DNA of 16,173 bases, taken from JBBQKI01 sp038326725. GTDB lineage: Bacteria > Bacteroidota > Bacteroidia > Flavobacteriales > Flavobacteriaceae. Each line of letters starts with the position of its first letter. Position 1 is the stretch's first letter. Both the position numbers and the translations under genes were made by a program. The notes below the pieces were generated by a model, which saw only the letters and a program-made list of their open reading frames with translations, was not told the DNA's origin and did not search any database. Positions 5,710 to 12,843 of this stretch are shown here, piece by piece. The DNA lies in NCBI GenBank assembly GCA_038326725.1, contig JBBQKI010000041.1, positions 1 through 16,173 on the forward strand, in the 5' to 3' direction.

Positions 5710-7203
5710 TTATTCCTTTATGATTTTTTTCACGATCCTGTTATCCCCTTCGGTAAAAACAATAAAATATACCCCGGCAACAAGGGAAGAAAGGTCTATT
5801 GTAAAAGTGCTAGTATCAACCTTTTGTTCAGCAAAAAGTTCCCTTCCCTGCATATCGTTTATAATATATTTAAAAGTTGATGTGTTTTTATTCATTAAAA
5901 CCTCAAGATAACCGGAAGTTGGATTTGGATTTAAAATAATATTTGAAAAAGTATTTTGTTTTACTGAAAGAGCTTGCTCAAAATAAGTGCAAAGGGCAGC
6001 AAAAACGTCTTCTTCCACAGTATAAAAGGAGGAATTGTTTCCGGGTTGATAGCCGTTCCATATTCCGTTTATGAGTAGCGAAAAAGAAACTTCTTCTTCC
6101 AATAAAAAATAAACATCGCTAATTAAACCATACGCTTCCCCGGGATGTCCCATAAACGTTCCATAGTTTCCGAGGTTACAAATTTGGTCGCCACTGCCCA
6201 CATTGGCATGGTGAAGCCCTAATCCCCAACGGTTAAAAAGACCGAAATAATTATCGCCATTGCTGCCGTTATAGTCCCATTGAATGGATTTCATTTCCTG
6301 TAGCGTTGCAAGGCTTATATCTAAATTGGAATTTGCCCCATCCTCTGCAATAAAAATGGCAATTTTTCCAGCATCAGCGGCCGAAATCCTAAGCCCTCCC
6401 TGTGGAGCAAAATACGCGCCATTGGTTCCCGGCACATAATTGCCCATATTGGGAGGCGGGGGCATAACCCCTTGATAATTGTCATATTGCGCCTGCCATC
6501 CACCAATGTTTCGGTAAAGTACGGCCACATCATTAATGTTTTGCAGGTCTTGCACATTAAAACTTCCCACTATTCCCAATGGGATTAAGATTTCGTTTTT
6601 CATATATACATCAAAGCGTTGCCCGCTAATGGCTTCAACGAGAGTTCCCAAAAGGCCATAATTAAGGTTGCTGTACATAAAAAAGGTGCCCGGCGATTCG
6701 GTACGCCACATATTCGCTGTATAAAAACTGCCGCCCGGTAGCAGCACTTCCGATATATTCGGGATGGGCAATTGACTGTAGGTAGCATTTAAAAAAGGAC
6801 TGTAACCGCTTCCGTCCTGTAGACTGGCAGTATGCGAAAGTAACATCCGAAAAGTGATGGGGACAGCGGGGAAAGCAGGATTTCTTACCTGATAGCCCAA
6901 ATATGAAGATATATCATCATCCAAGTTAAAGAGCTCTTCATCATATAATTTCATAATTCCCAAGGCGGTAAACGATTTCGAAACTGAAGCAATACGGTAA
7001 TGCGTTTGGTCATTAATTTCCAAAGTACGGTCAAAGTCCCGGAGCCCAAAATGATATTCTTCTTCTACCCCGTTAACTTCTGTCCAAACGGACATTCCCA
7101 TAAGTTGGTAGTCTTCAAAAACAGTTTCTAAATCACTTTGCAAGGTTTGGGCGAAGGTCAAAAATGAAATAAAAAGAGATAGTAAAAGGAGTGTTTTTTT
7201 CAT
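5710..7203 (-). CDS. Beta-lactamase-fold serine hydrolase with T9SS sorting domain
   Basis: A 497-residue secreted enzyme. The signal peptide is 1-18 (MKKTLLLLSLFISFLTFA). The serine beta-lactamase/DD-peptidase fold (about 25-410) has SVSK at 73-76 (nucleophile Ser73, Lys76) and YSN at 177-179. HPG at 353-355 sits where class C enzymes have KTG, as in many esterase-like members. The C-terminal 75 residues (NPNPTSGYLEV, then DMQGRELF, then LSSLVAGVYFIVF, then VKKIIKE) are a type A T9SS C-terminal domain. It is therefore exported through the outer membrane and either attached to the surface or released. The substrate may be a peptidoglycan stem, a D-amino-acid peptide or an ester. It is first in a likely operon with the DUF3810 gene. 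Confidence 0.9.
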   Translation of the reverse strand: MKKTLLLLSLFISFLTFAQTLQSDLETVFEDYQLMGMSVWTEVNGVEEEYHFGLRDFDRTLEINDQTHYRIASVSKSFTALGIMKLYDEELFNLDDDISSYLGYQVRNPAFPAVPITFRMLLSHTASLQDGSGYSPFLNATYSQLPIPNISEVLLPGGSFYTANMWRTESPGTFFMYSNLNYGLLGTLVEAISGQRFDVYMKNEILIPLGIVGSFNVQDLQNINDVAVLYRNIGGWQAQYDNYQGVMPPPPNMGNYVPGTNGAYFAPQGGLRISAADAGKIAIFIAEDGANSNLDISLATLQEMKSIQWDYNGSNGDNYFGLFNRWGLGLHHANVGSGDQICNLGNYGTFMGHPGEAYGLISDVYFLLEEEVSFSLLINGIWNGYQPGNNSSFYTVEEDVFAALCTYFEQALSVKQNTFSNIILNPNPTSGYLEVLMNKNTSTFKYIINDMQGRELFAEQKVDTSTFTIDLSSLVAGVYFIVFTEGDNRIVKKIIKE

Positions 7204-7312
7204 TGAATCATATTTTAAGAATTTAGAGGTCTAAAACATATAGCCTCTGGATATTTGAAGTAATTGTTATATTGTAATGTGTTCTCTGAAAAGGGCATCC
7301 TCTTTCCAAAAC

Positions 7313-7344
7313 TTTTATAAAAGTAATAAAACCTTGTAACTTTG
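7313..7344 (+). promoter_or_regulatory. Bacteroidota-type promoter for the dipeptidase gene
   Basis: TAACTTTG (7337-7344) fits the -7 consensus TAnnTTTG exactly. The -33 position 19 bases upstream reads TTA instead of TTG (7315-7317). The expected transcript start is about 70 bases before the ATG. Confidence 0.5.
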
Positions 7345-7418
7345 TACTATTCGCTTTTACAAGATTAATGCATAATCTGTAACAATATCATAAAAAAAAT
7401 TCCAACGAAAAATAAAAT

Positions 7419-8897
7419 ATGAACGAACCAATAAGAAACCTTGAGCCAAAAATCCTTTGGAACAATTTCGCCAATCTGAACGCCGTGCCGCGCCCTTCTA
7501 AAAAAGAAGAAAGGGTAATCGCCTTCATAAAAGATTTCGGAAAAAAACTGAACCTTGAAACTTTTGAAGATGAAGTGGGCAATGTGATCATTCGGAAACC
7601 AGCCACTTCCGGAATGGAAAATCGAAAACACATTGTGATGCAGTCGCATTTGGACATGGTGCACCAAAAGAACAACGATACCGATTTTGATTTTGAAAAA
7701 CAGGGAATCGAAATGGTAATTGATGGCGATTGGGTTCGGGCAGAAGGCACCACGTTAGGTGCGGATAATGGCTTGGGCGTGGCCACGATTATGGCTGTTT
7801 TGGAAAGTGATAAAATAGCCCATCCTGCTTTTGAAGCACTTTTTACTATAGATGAAGAAACGGGGATGACAGGCGCGAAAGGTTTAAAAGGTGGGATTTT
7901 GAAAGGCGAAATATTGCTGAATCTCGATACCGAGGAAGATGACGAAATAGGTGTGGGCTGTGCCGGGGGAATGGACGTTACCGCCACAAAAAAATATGAT
8001 GAAATGGATGCGCCCAAAAATGCGGAAGTATTCATAATTTCCGTGAAAGGCTTGCAGGGTGGCCACAGCGGAATGGATATCCACAAAGGTTTGGGCAATG
8101 CGAACAAACTGATGAACCGTATATTATATTCGCTGAATTCGGAAATTCATCTGTCAAGTTTAAAGGGCGGAAGCCTAAGAAACGCTATTCCCCGCGAAAG
8201 TGTGTCCACGGTTTTGGTTGAAATAAATAATGTTGAAGATTTTCTTTCAAAATTTGAAAAGATTAAAATAGACATTACTGCGGAATACAAACTTTTGGAG
8301 CCTCAGCTTTCCATTAAAATCGAAAAAAGTGGGGAAACTATTTCCAAAGTGATGGGGAAGAAAGATCAAAATAATATTATTAATGCACTACAAGCCTTGC
8401 ACAATGGCGTTTTCCGGATGAGTCCGGCTATTGCAGATTTGGTGGAAACATCCAATAATATTGCAAAAGTTACCGCGGAAAATGGGGAAATCAAGATTGA
8501 ATGTTTATCCCGTTCTTCCGTTAAATCTTCCATTGATAATTTGACGGATAGTTTGCAGTCAACTTTGGAATTAGCTGGTTTTGAAGTTTTCCTGAGTGGG
8601 GAATATCCGGGCTGGGCTCCGAATATGCAAAGTCCAATTTTAAAAGTAATGGATGATTTATATAAAAAAATGAACGGCAAAAAAGCAAATGTTGCCGCTT
8701 GCCACGCCGGACTGGAATGTGGCATTTTAGGACAGAACTATCCCGAAATGGATATGATTTCCTTTGGCCCAACAATCAAGGGTGCCCATTCTCCTGACGA
8801 AAGGGCGAGTATTTCCTCAGTTCAAAAATATTGGGCTTATGTTTTGGAAATTTTGAAAAATATTCCCGTGTCTGTTCCAGTGCAGTCGGGAATTTAA
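7419..8897 (+). CDS. pepD: Aminoacyl-histidine (cytosol nonspecific) dipeptidase, M20 family
   Basis: A 492-residue cytosolic dipeptidase; E. coli PepD is 485. It hydrolyses Xaa-His and many other dipeptides with two metal ions. The known PepD residues all have counterparts at nearly the same numbers: His77 and Asp79 in HLDMVH, Asp116 in GADNG (bridging), Glu146 and Glu147 in DEETGM (general base and ligand), Asp170 in NLDTEE, and His457 in GAHSPDER. The lid domain between about 185 and 395 includes GGHSGMDIH (214-222). No signal peptide is present. It is a single-gene unit with its own promoter and a strong hairpin terminator. The start MNEPIRNLEP is the first in-frame ATG after the promoter and matches the family's N-terminus. 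Confidence 0.95.
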   Translation: MNEPIRNLEPKILWNNFANLNAVPRPSKKEERVIAFIKDFGKKLNLETFEDEVGNVIIRKPATSGMENRKHIVMQSHLDMVHQKNNDTDFDFEKQGIEMVIDGDWVRAEGTTLGADNGLGVATIMAVLESDKIAHPAFEALFTIDEETGMTGAKGLKGGILKGEILLNLDTEEDDEIGVGCAGGMDVTATKKYDEMDAPKNAEVFIISVKGLQGGHSGMDIHKGLGNANKLMNRILYSLNSEIHLSSLKGGSLRNAIPRESVSTVLVEINNVEDFLSKFEKIKIDITAEYKLLEPQLSIKIEKSGETISKVMGKKDQNNIINALQALHNGVFRMSPAIADLVETSNNIAKVTAENGEIKIECLSRSSVKSSIDNLTDSLQSTLELAGFEVFLSGEYPGWAPNMQSPILKVMDDLYKKMNGKKANVAACHAGLECGILGQNYPEMDMISFGPTIKGAHSPDERASISSVQKYWAYVLEILKNIPVSVPVQSGI

Positions 8898-8944
8898 GGA
8901 TAGGGGTAACTGGTTTTCAAAGCAGTAAGGTTTTACCGGATAAT

Positions 8945-8985
8945 AAAAAAAAATCCTTCCCATATTTTGGGAAGGATTTTTTTAT
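8945..8985. terminator. Bidirectional terminator between pepD and the isomerase operon
   Basis: AAATCCTTCCC (8951-8961) pairs with GGGAAGGATTT (8969-8979) around a 7-base loop. The stem is extended by an A-run on the left and a T-run on the right. The symmetry serves both convergent units: it is 47 bases after the pepD stop and 16 bases past the end of the isomerase gene. Confidence 0.9.
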
Positions 8986-9000
8986 AAATTTTTAAAATAA

Positions 9001-10113
9001 CTATTCCACAATCTCTACCAATTCCAATTCAAAGACCAATTCGGAATCGCTCGGGATCACGCCCGGAACTCCGTTTTTACCATAAGCCAAATGAGAAGGA
9101 ATGAAGATGGTAGCTTTATCACCAACTTTCATACGTAATAAACCTTCTTTAAAACCTGGGATTAGGCCGGCGGTTTGGCTATATACTGCTTTTGCCGGAA
9201 CGTATTTTCCACCCATTGTTTTGGCATCATCTGCAAGTTCAAATTTTGTTTCAATTTCTTGAATATTGGAATCAAAAAGTTTTCCGGTAGAGAGATAGCC
9301 CGCGTAATTCATCAAAATATTGGCGCCTTCTTTCGGCTGTGGCCCAGTACCCTTTTCGGTAAAAATCATTTTTAGGCCCGACGGCAATTCCTCGGCCTGT
9401 TCTTTAAGCGCGTTAAGTTCTACGGCTTTTTTTTCGGCAATTTTGTTTACCCGATCGTCCGCTTCTTTCCGCTCAGTTTCCAATCTTTTCATTTCTTCAG
9501 TGAAATACGAAACCTTCACATTGCCCCGGTTTATGATGTTCACTTTTTCAACAATAATAGGATCCACGGGTTTGTCGCCCGGGGCTGTTTTTACCATTCC
9601 AATGGAATCAACAACTTCCTGGCCTTCAACAATTTCTCCAAAAACGGTGTGCCTACCGTCCAACCATGGGGTTTCTTTCAACGTAATGAAAAACTGGCTG
9701 CCATTGGTGCCGGGACCTGAATTGGCCATAGACAAAATTCCTTTTTTGGTGTGTTTTAATGAATCTACAAATTCATCGGGAAAACGGTAGCCGGGGTTCC
9801 CGCTACCATCGCCTTTAGGGTCGCCGCCCTGTATCATAAAATCCTTGATCACGCGGTGGAACGTCAATCCGTCGAAAAAGCGTTTTCCTTTATAAGTGGA
9901 ATCCACCATGCCATTTGTTCCTTCGGCCAAGGCCACAAAATTGGAAACGGTAAGCGGGGTAGCTTCATTATAAAGTTTTGCAACGAAAGTGCCTTTGTTG
10001 GTTACAAATTCAGCATAAACCCCATCTTTTAAGTCGGGGTATTTTTCCTGGCAAGATGCAAATGCCAATGTAAGAAAGAGGAATGCAACTGTTAGTTTTC
10101 TCATGATGTTCAT
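9001..10113 (-). CDS. Lipoprotein with cyclophilin and FKBP peptidyl-prolyl isomerase domains
   Basis: A 370-residue double isomerase. The signal and lipobox end at FASC, giving lipidated Cys21. The cyclophilin domain (about 31-197) has FHRVIKDFMIQGGD (85-98; Arg87, Phe92, Met93, Gln95), GSQFFI (138-143) and WLDGRHTVFG (150-159; Trp150, His155), the residues of the human CypA active site. A charged coiled-coil-like linker (205-242) leads to an FKBP domain (about 245-370): MNYAGYLSTGKLFDS (Tyr270, Asp281), GLIPGFKEGL (Phe321 in place of the usual Trp) and LAYG (Tyr344). Both active sites look intact. This architecture is known as a dual-family immunophilin. It follows gldI by one base, so it is last in the nrnA-gldI-isomerase operon. 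Met4 is an alternative start. Confidence 0.92.
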   Translation of the reverse strand: MNIMRKLTVAFLFLTLAFASCQEKYPDLKDGVYAEFVTNKGTFVAKLYNEATPLTVSNFVALAEGTNGMVDSTYKGKRFFDGLTFHRVIKDFMIQGGDPKGDGSGNPGYRFPDEFVDSLKHTKKGILSMANSGPGTNGSQFFITLKETPWLDGRHTVFGEIVEGQEVVDSIGMVKTAPGDKPVDPIIVEKVNIINRGNVKVSYFTEEMKRLETERKEADDRVNKIAEKKAVELNALKEQAEELPSGLKMIFTEKGTGPQPKEGANILMNYAGYLSTGKLFDSNIQEIETKFELADDAKTMGGKYVPAKAVYSQTAGLIPGFKEGLLRMKVGDKATIFIPSHLAYGKNGVPGVIPSDSELVFELELVEIVE

Positions 10114-10114
10114 T

Positions 10115-10681
10115 TTATTTTTCTGTTGTTTTTTCGATTGATTTTAAAGTGACTGTACTTTGGACCGGCACATTGGTGCCCAGTTTTTCTTCGATGCCGT
10201 AATAGCCAAAAGCTTTATATGAAGGAAGGAGGAAGGTTACCGTTTCTCCAACTTTCATAAGTTTTAGGCCTTCGCGGATGCCGGAGGCAAGTTCTTGATT
10301 GCTTTGATCGATCTTATAGGTTTGCAAACCCGTTTCTTTTTCCGAAAGGATAGGGGTGCCGTTCAAATTTTTTATATCAAAAGTAAATTGGACAATATCA
10401 CCCAACATCGGCATTTGTGTGGTGGTGGTGTCTTTAATATTGTAATAATACCAAAACCCACTTTCGGAAGCGGTATATTGGTTGAGCGAATCTTCGGCAA
10501 TCATTTTTTCGATAACTGCTTCCTCTTTATCGTAAATCAACTTGTTGCGTTCGGTAGATTCCTTGATAAAGGTGCCGGAAGTATTTTGGACGGGACGCCT
10601 TGCATCCGGGCTTTTGCAGCCCATTAAGGCAAAGAATAAAGCAAAAATATATATCAGGTTACGCCCCATTTGAAAGCTCAT
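10115..10681 (-). CDS. gldI: GldI-type gliding-motility FKBP-like isomerase lipoprotein
   Basis: With the chosen start (MSFQMGRNLIY) the protein has 188 residues; Met5 (position 10669) is equally possible, and a longer start at 10714 would put a poor, non-signal stretch in front. The lipobox FALMGC gives lipidated Cys22, followed by KSPDARRPV, a segment typical of GldI after its lipid cysteine. The C-terminal FKBP-type domain (about 75-185) has LGDIVQFTFDI, GIREGLKLMKVGE and LLPSYKAFGYYG. GldI supports gliding motility and T9SS function in Flavobacteriia, probably by folding periplasmic components. The start overlaps the end of nrnA by 23 bases (11 if Met5), so translation is probably coupled. 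Some FKBP active-site aromatics appear replaced, so catalytic strength is uncertain. Confidence 0.85.
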   Translation of the reverse strand: MSFQMGRNLIYIFALFFALMGCKSPDARRPVQNTSGTFIKESTERNKLIYDKEEAVIEKMIAEDSLNQYTASESGFWYYYNIKDTTTTQMPMLGDIVQFTFDIKNLNGTPILSEKETGLQTYKIDQSNQELASGIREGLKLMKVGETVTFLLPSYKAFGYYGIEEKLGTNVPVQSTVTLKSIEKTTEK

Positions 10682-11681
10682 TTTTATAGTGGGGCAAGAT
10701 AGTAATAAATTCATTTATTGTTTTACGCAGCGAAAGGGAACTTTTTCCTCCCGCGGCATTAGTGTGACCACCGCCTTGGTAATGTTTTCGTGCAAAATCG
10801 TTAACCGAAAAATTGCCTTTGCTGCGGAGCGAAAGCTTCACGATATTTTCCTGCTTGTTTTCAATAAAAATAACCGCAAAAACAATGTCTTTTACCGAAA
10901 GGGCATAATTTACAAAACCCTCGGTATCGCCTTTTTTAAAATTATGATCATCCAACTCTTTTTGTGTAAGGCTGATGTAGGCGGTTTTAAAGTCCGGCAC
11001 AAATTTAAGGTTTTCCAATGCTTTCCCAAGTAACCGCATCCGGTCCGGAGAATTTGTATCGTAAATATTCTGATAAATTTCAGAACCATTTGCCCCCTCT
11101 TTAATTAAATGCGCAATCACTTTATGGGTATCCGCCGTGGTTGATGGAAATCGGAAAGAACCGGTGTCGGTCATTATGCCCGCATAAAGGTTTGTGGAAA
11201 TTTCTTGCGAAAGATGGTCCAAACCCTCCAATGCTTCAATAAAATTATAAATCATTTGCGAAGTTGAACTCATTAAAACATCGCTATAAGTAGCCACTGC
11301 AAAACCATCGGGTTGCTGATGATGATCTATCAGGACAAAGGAAGCCTTGCTTTCTTCCAAAGGTTTTTGAACATCGCCAACGCGGCTGAAGGAGTTGAAA
11401 TCTAAAGTGAAAATAACCTCGGCTTTCTCAATGGTTTTCAGTGCTTTATCTTTCTCTTTTTCAAAAACAAGAATGTTTTCTGCCCCGGGGAGCCACTTCA
11501 AAAAATCCGGGAATTCATTCGGCATTATTACCGTTACCGAGTGACCTATTTTTTTAAGAAAAAAAGCTAAACCCAAGCTGGAGCCGATGGCATCTCCGTC
11601 GGGGTTTTTATGGCTTATTATCACTATTTTTTTTGGGGTGACAAGCAGTTTTTTTACTGTTGCGGTTGTTTCAAATTTCAT
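10659..11681 (-). CDS. nrnA: NrnA-type DHH/DHHA1 phosphoesterase (nano-RNase / pAp phosphatase)
   Basis: A 340-residue cytoplasmic enzyme of the DHH superfamily. Family members degrade 2-5 nt RNAs and/or 3'-phosphoadenosine 5'-phosphate. The metal-site motifs are in order: NPDGDAIGS (26-34; Asp28, Asp30), LDFNSFSR (93-100; Asp94), IDHHQQPD (118-125; Asp119, His120, His121) and MTDTGSFRF (170-178; Asp172). The DHHA1 substrate domain ends with GGGHTNAAGG (303-312). The length matches NrnA. It is the first gene of the nrnA-gldI-isomerase operon and is transcribed from a consensus promoter that leaves almost no 5' leader. No oligoribonuclease (Orn) gene is in the window, fitting NrnA as the usual replacement. 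Confidence 0.92.
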   Translation of the reverse strand: MKFETTATVKKLLVTPKKIVIISHKNPDGDAIGSSLGLAFFLKKIGHSVTVIMPNEFPDFLKWLPGAENILVFEKEKDKALKTIEKAEVIFTLDFNSFSRVGDVQKPLEESKASFVLIDHHQQPDGFAVATYSDVLMSSTSQMIYNFIEALEGLDHLSQEISTNLYAGIMTDTGSFRFPSTTADTHKVIAHLIKEGANGSEIYQNIYDTNSPDRMRLLGKALENLKFVPDFKTAYISLTQKELDDHNFKKGDTEGFVNYALSVKDIVFAVIFIENKQENIVKLSLRSKGNFSVNDFARKHYQGGGHTNAAGGKSSLSLRKTINEFITILPHYKNELSNGA

Positions 11682-11686
11682 AGGGA

Positions 11687-11717
11687 CAAAGATATGAAAA
11701 GCCCCCTAACCCCCAAA
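11687..11717 (-). promoter_or_regulatory. Consensus promoter for nrnA-gldI, near-leaderless
   Basis: On the minus strand, TTTG (11717-11714) is followed by 19 bases and TATCTTTG (11694-11687), a full match to TTG-N19-TAnnTTTG. Only 5 bases separate the -7 element from the ATG at 11681, so transcription should start at or within a base or two of the start codon. Confidence 0.7.
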
Positions 11718-11722
11718 GGGGG
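11702..11722. repeat. CCCCCT/AGGGGG palindromic element, copy 2
   Basis: CCCCCT (11702-11707) and AGGGGG (11717-11722) have the same arms and spacing as the copy at 4561-4581. The AAA of the right side supplies the -33 TTTG of the nrnA promoter. Confidence 0.6.
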
Positions 11723-11757
11723 AAATTTATTTGGAAAATTAAACTTTTGGCTAATTG

Positions 11758-11787
11758 TTGCATTTCATTTTCAAATGGTTATTTTTG
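11758..11787 (+). promoter_or_regulatory. Consensus promoter for ndk
   Basis: TTG (11758-11760), 19 bases, then TATTTTTG (11780-11787) matches the Bacteroidota housekeeping promoter exactly. The start codon follows 14 bases later, so the leader is under about 10 bases. Confidence 0.75.
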
Positions 11788-11801
11788 CCAAAAATTAAAA
11801 A

Positions 11802-12221
11802 ATGAGAAAAGACAGAACGTTTACAATGCTAAAGCCCGATGCCGTTGAAAAAGGCAATGTTGGCGCAATCCTTCAAATGATAAATGATGCGGGTTTTAAA
11901 ATAGTGGCCTTGAAGCAAACCCAAATGACCACCGCCGATGCGCAAGCTTTTTACGCCGTGCACAGCGCCCGTCCATTTTACGGTGAGTTGGTTGAATATA
12001 TGACCCGCGGCCCAATAGTGGCAGCCATTCTTGAAAAAAATAACGCAGTCGAAGATTTCCGAACCTTAATTGGAGCCACAAATCCCGCGGATGCAGCAGA
12101 TGGCACTATCCGAAAATTATATGCGGCCTCTATTGGCGAAAATGCTGTCCACGGTAGCGATAGCGATGAAAATGCAGCTATTGAAGGAGCTTTTCATTTT
12201 GCGGGTCGCGAAATATTTTAA
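11802..12221 (+). CDS. ndk: Nucleoside diphosphate kinase
   Basis: A 139-residue cytoplasmic enzyme moving the gamma-phosphate of ATP to NDPs through a phosphohistidine. The family signature NAVHGSDS (114-121) holds catalytic His117. Other nucleotide-site residues are in place: Lys11 in TMLKPDA, Tyr51, Thr93 in GATNP and Arg104 in GTIRKLYA. The length is typical of bacterial Ndk. It is divergent from nrnA with a 120-base shared control region, and is a single-gene unit closed by a strong hairpin terminator. The pairing of ndk with the nano-RNase operon puts two nucleotide-pool enzymes back to back. Confidence 0.97.
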   Translation: MRKDRTFTMLKPDAVEKGNVGAILQMINDAGFKIVALKQTQMTTADAQAFYAVHSARPFYGELVEYMTRGPIVAAILEKNNAVEDFRTLIGATNPADAADGTIRKLYAASIGENAVHGSDSDENAAIEGAFHFAGREIF

Positions 12222-12244
12222 GCACTAACAACATGGTTTAATTG

Positions 12245-12276
12245 AAAACGCCTTCCGGTTCGGAAGGCGTTTTTTT
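12245..12276 (+). terminator. Factor-independent terminator of ndk
   Basis: A 13-bp perfect stem, AAAACGCCTTCCG (12245-12257) with CGGAAGGCGTTTT (12261-12273), a GTT loop and a 7-T run. It starts 24 bases after the ndk stop. The converging toxin gene's extended frame ends within this T-run. Confidence 0.92.
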
Positions 12277-12555
12277 ATAAATTTTCTCGATACTTTATGA
12301 AACCGAAAACCTCAATTAAATCTTCCTTGGGTTTATCCTATAAACAATCGTATATCCTTTAAAAATTAAATCCCGGATATTTTCATCTTCAAAATAAATA
12401 GATTTTCGTTGTCTATAAGGTAGAGCATTTAAATCTTTCAAAGCGATTAGAATATCTTTTTTGAATTTTCGGGCGGCAAAAGGTTTGTCCTTTGCAATAA
12501 AATCCACTTGGTCTGCCAGTTTTAATGAAAAGCCTTTAAGGATTTTTATTTTCAT
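12275..12555 (-). pseudogene. RelE/ParE-family toxin, frame broken near the C-terminus
   Basis: The uninterrupted frame (12316-12555) gives 79 residues ending RINPRKI. It is recognisable as a RelE/ParE toxin (LADQVDFIAKDKPFAARKF, then RKSIYF, then IRDLIFKGYTIVYRIN). Family members usually run to about 93-98 residues and end in a strand like EVFGFIKYRENP. That end is present in the -1 frame: after Pro76 it reads KEDLIEVFGFIKYREN and L, stopping at 12275-12277, for a 93-residue product. One extra C in the CCC at 12329-12331 would restore it. The junction is A AAC CCA, which fits the X XXY YYZ slippery pattern, but no stimulatory hairpin lies 5-9 bases downstream. A true mutation, an assembly error or frameshifting are all possible. 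It overlaps the antitoxin gene by 20 bases. Confidence 0.75.
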
Positions 12556-12769
12556 ATTTCGATATCCTTTCTTCCATCACTTTGTCCAATTCTTCTATTG
12601 TAATAAACTCGGCCGTACCATTATCAATTTCTTCAATTTGGTTTGAAAGATATATTTTGTGTGCATTATTATCTTCAATTATTTTAACATCTTCCGGATT
12701 GAATTGATTTAAAAGCCACAATAACTTATCATAAATTTTATTGCTGATTTCAAGTTTAAGGGTTTTCAT
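12536..12769 (-). CDS. Antitoxin of a type II toxin-antitoxin pair
   Basis: A 77-residue acidic protein placed directly before the RelE/ParE-type toxin and overlapping it by 20 bases, the usual order and coupling of type II pairs. The N-terminal half (MKTLKLEISNKIYDKLLWLL) may dimerise or bind DNA. The C-terminal tail (TIEELDKVMEERISKYEN) is the kind of helix that wraps the toxin in Bacteroidota pairs. No defined DNA-binding fold (RHH, HTH or AbrB) can be read with certainty. The frame is intact although the toxin's is not. Confidence 0.75.
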   Translation of the reverse strand: MKTLKLEISNKIYDKLLWLLNQFNPEDVKIIEDNNAHKIYLSNQIEEIDNGTAEFITIEELDKVMEERISKYENKNP

Positions 12770-12785
12770 ATAAAAACTTTTATTT

Positions 12786-12793
12786 CAAATTTA
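12786..12793 (-). promoter_or_regulatory. Possible -7 element for the toxin-antitoxin operon
   Basis: On the minus strand 12793-12786 reads TAAATTTG, matching TAnnTTTG, 16 bases before the antitoxin ATG. No TTG lies at the right distance upstream, so this half-match could be chance in AT-rich DNA. Confidence 0.3.
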
Positions 12794-12843
12794 AGGATAT
12801 TTGAATGAAATGCTTGAGGATATGTCAGTTTTGCAAATTGTAT

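Noticed and set aside
7388..8107. A 239-codon open frame antisense to pepD
   Set aside because: It is Ser/Pro-rich, has no family features and lies wholly opposite the clear PepD metal-site codons; it is a shadow frame.
9320..9790. A 156-codon plus-strand open frame opposite the double isomerase
   Set aside because: It is a low-complexity Ser-rich shadow of intact cyclophilin/FKBP codons.
10682..10714. Longer GldI start at 10714
   Set aside because: It would add 11 residues before a normal lipoprotein signal and deepen the overlap with nrnA.
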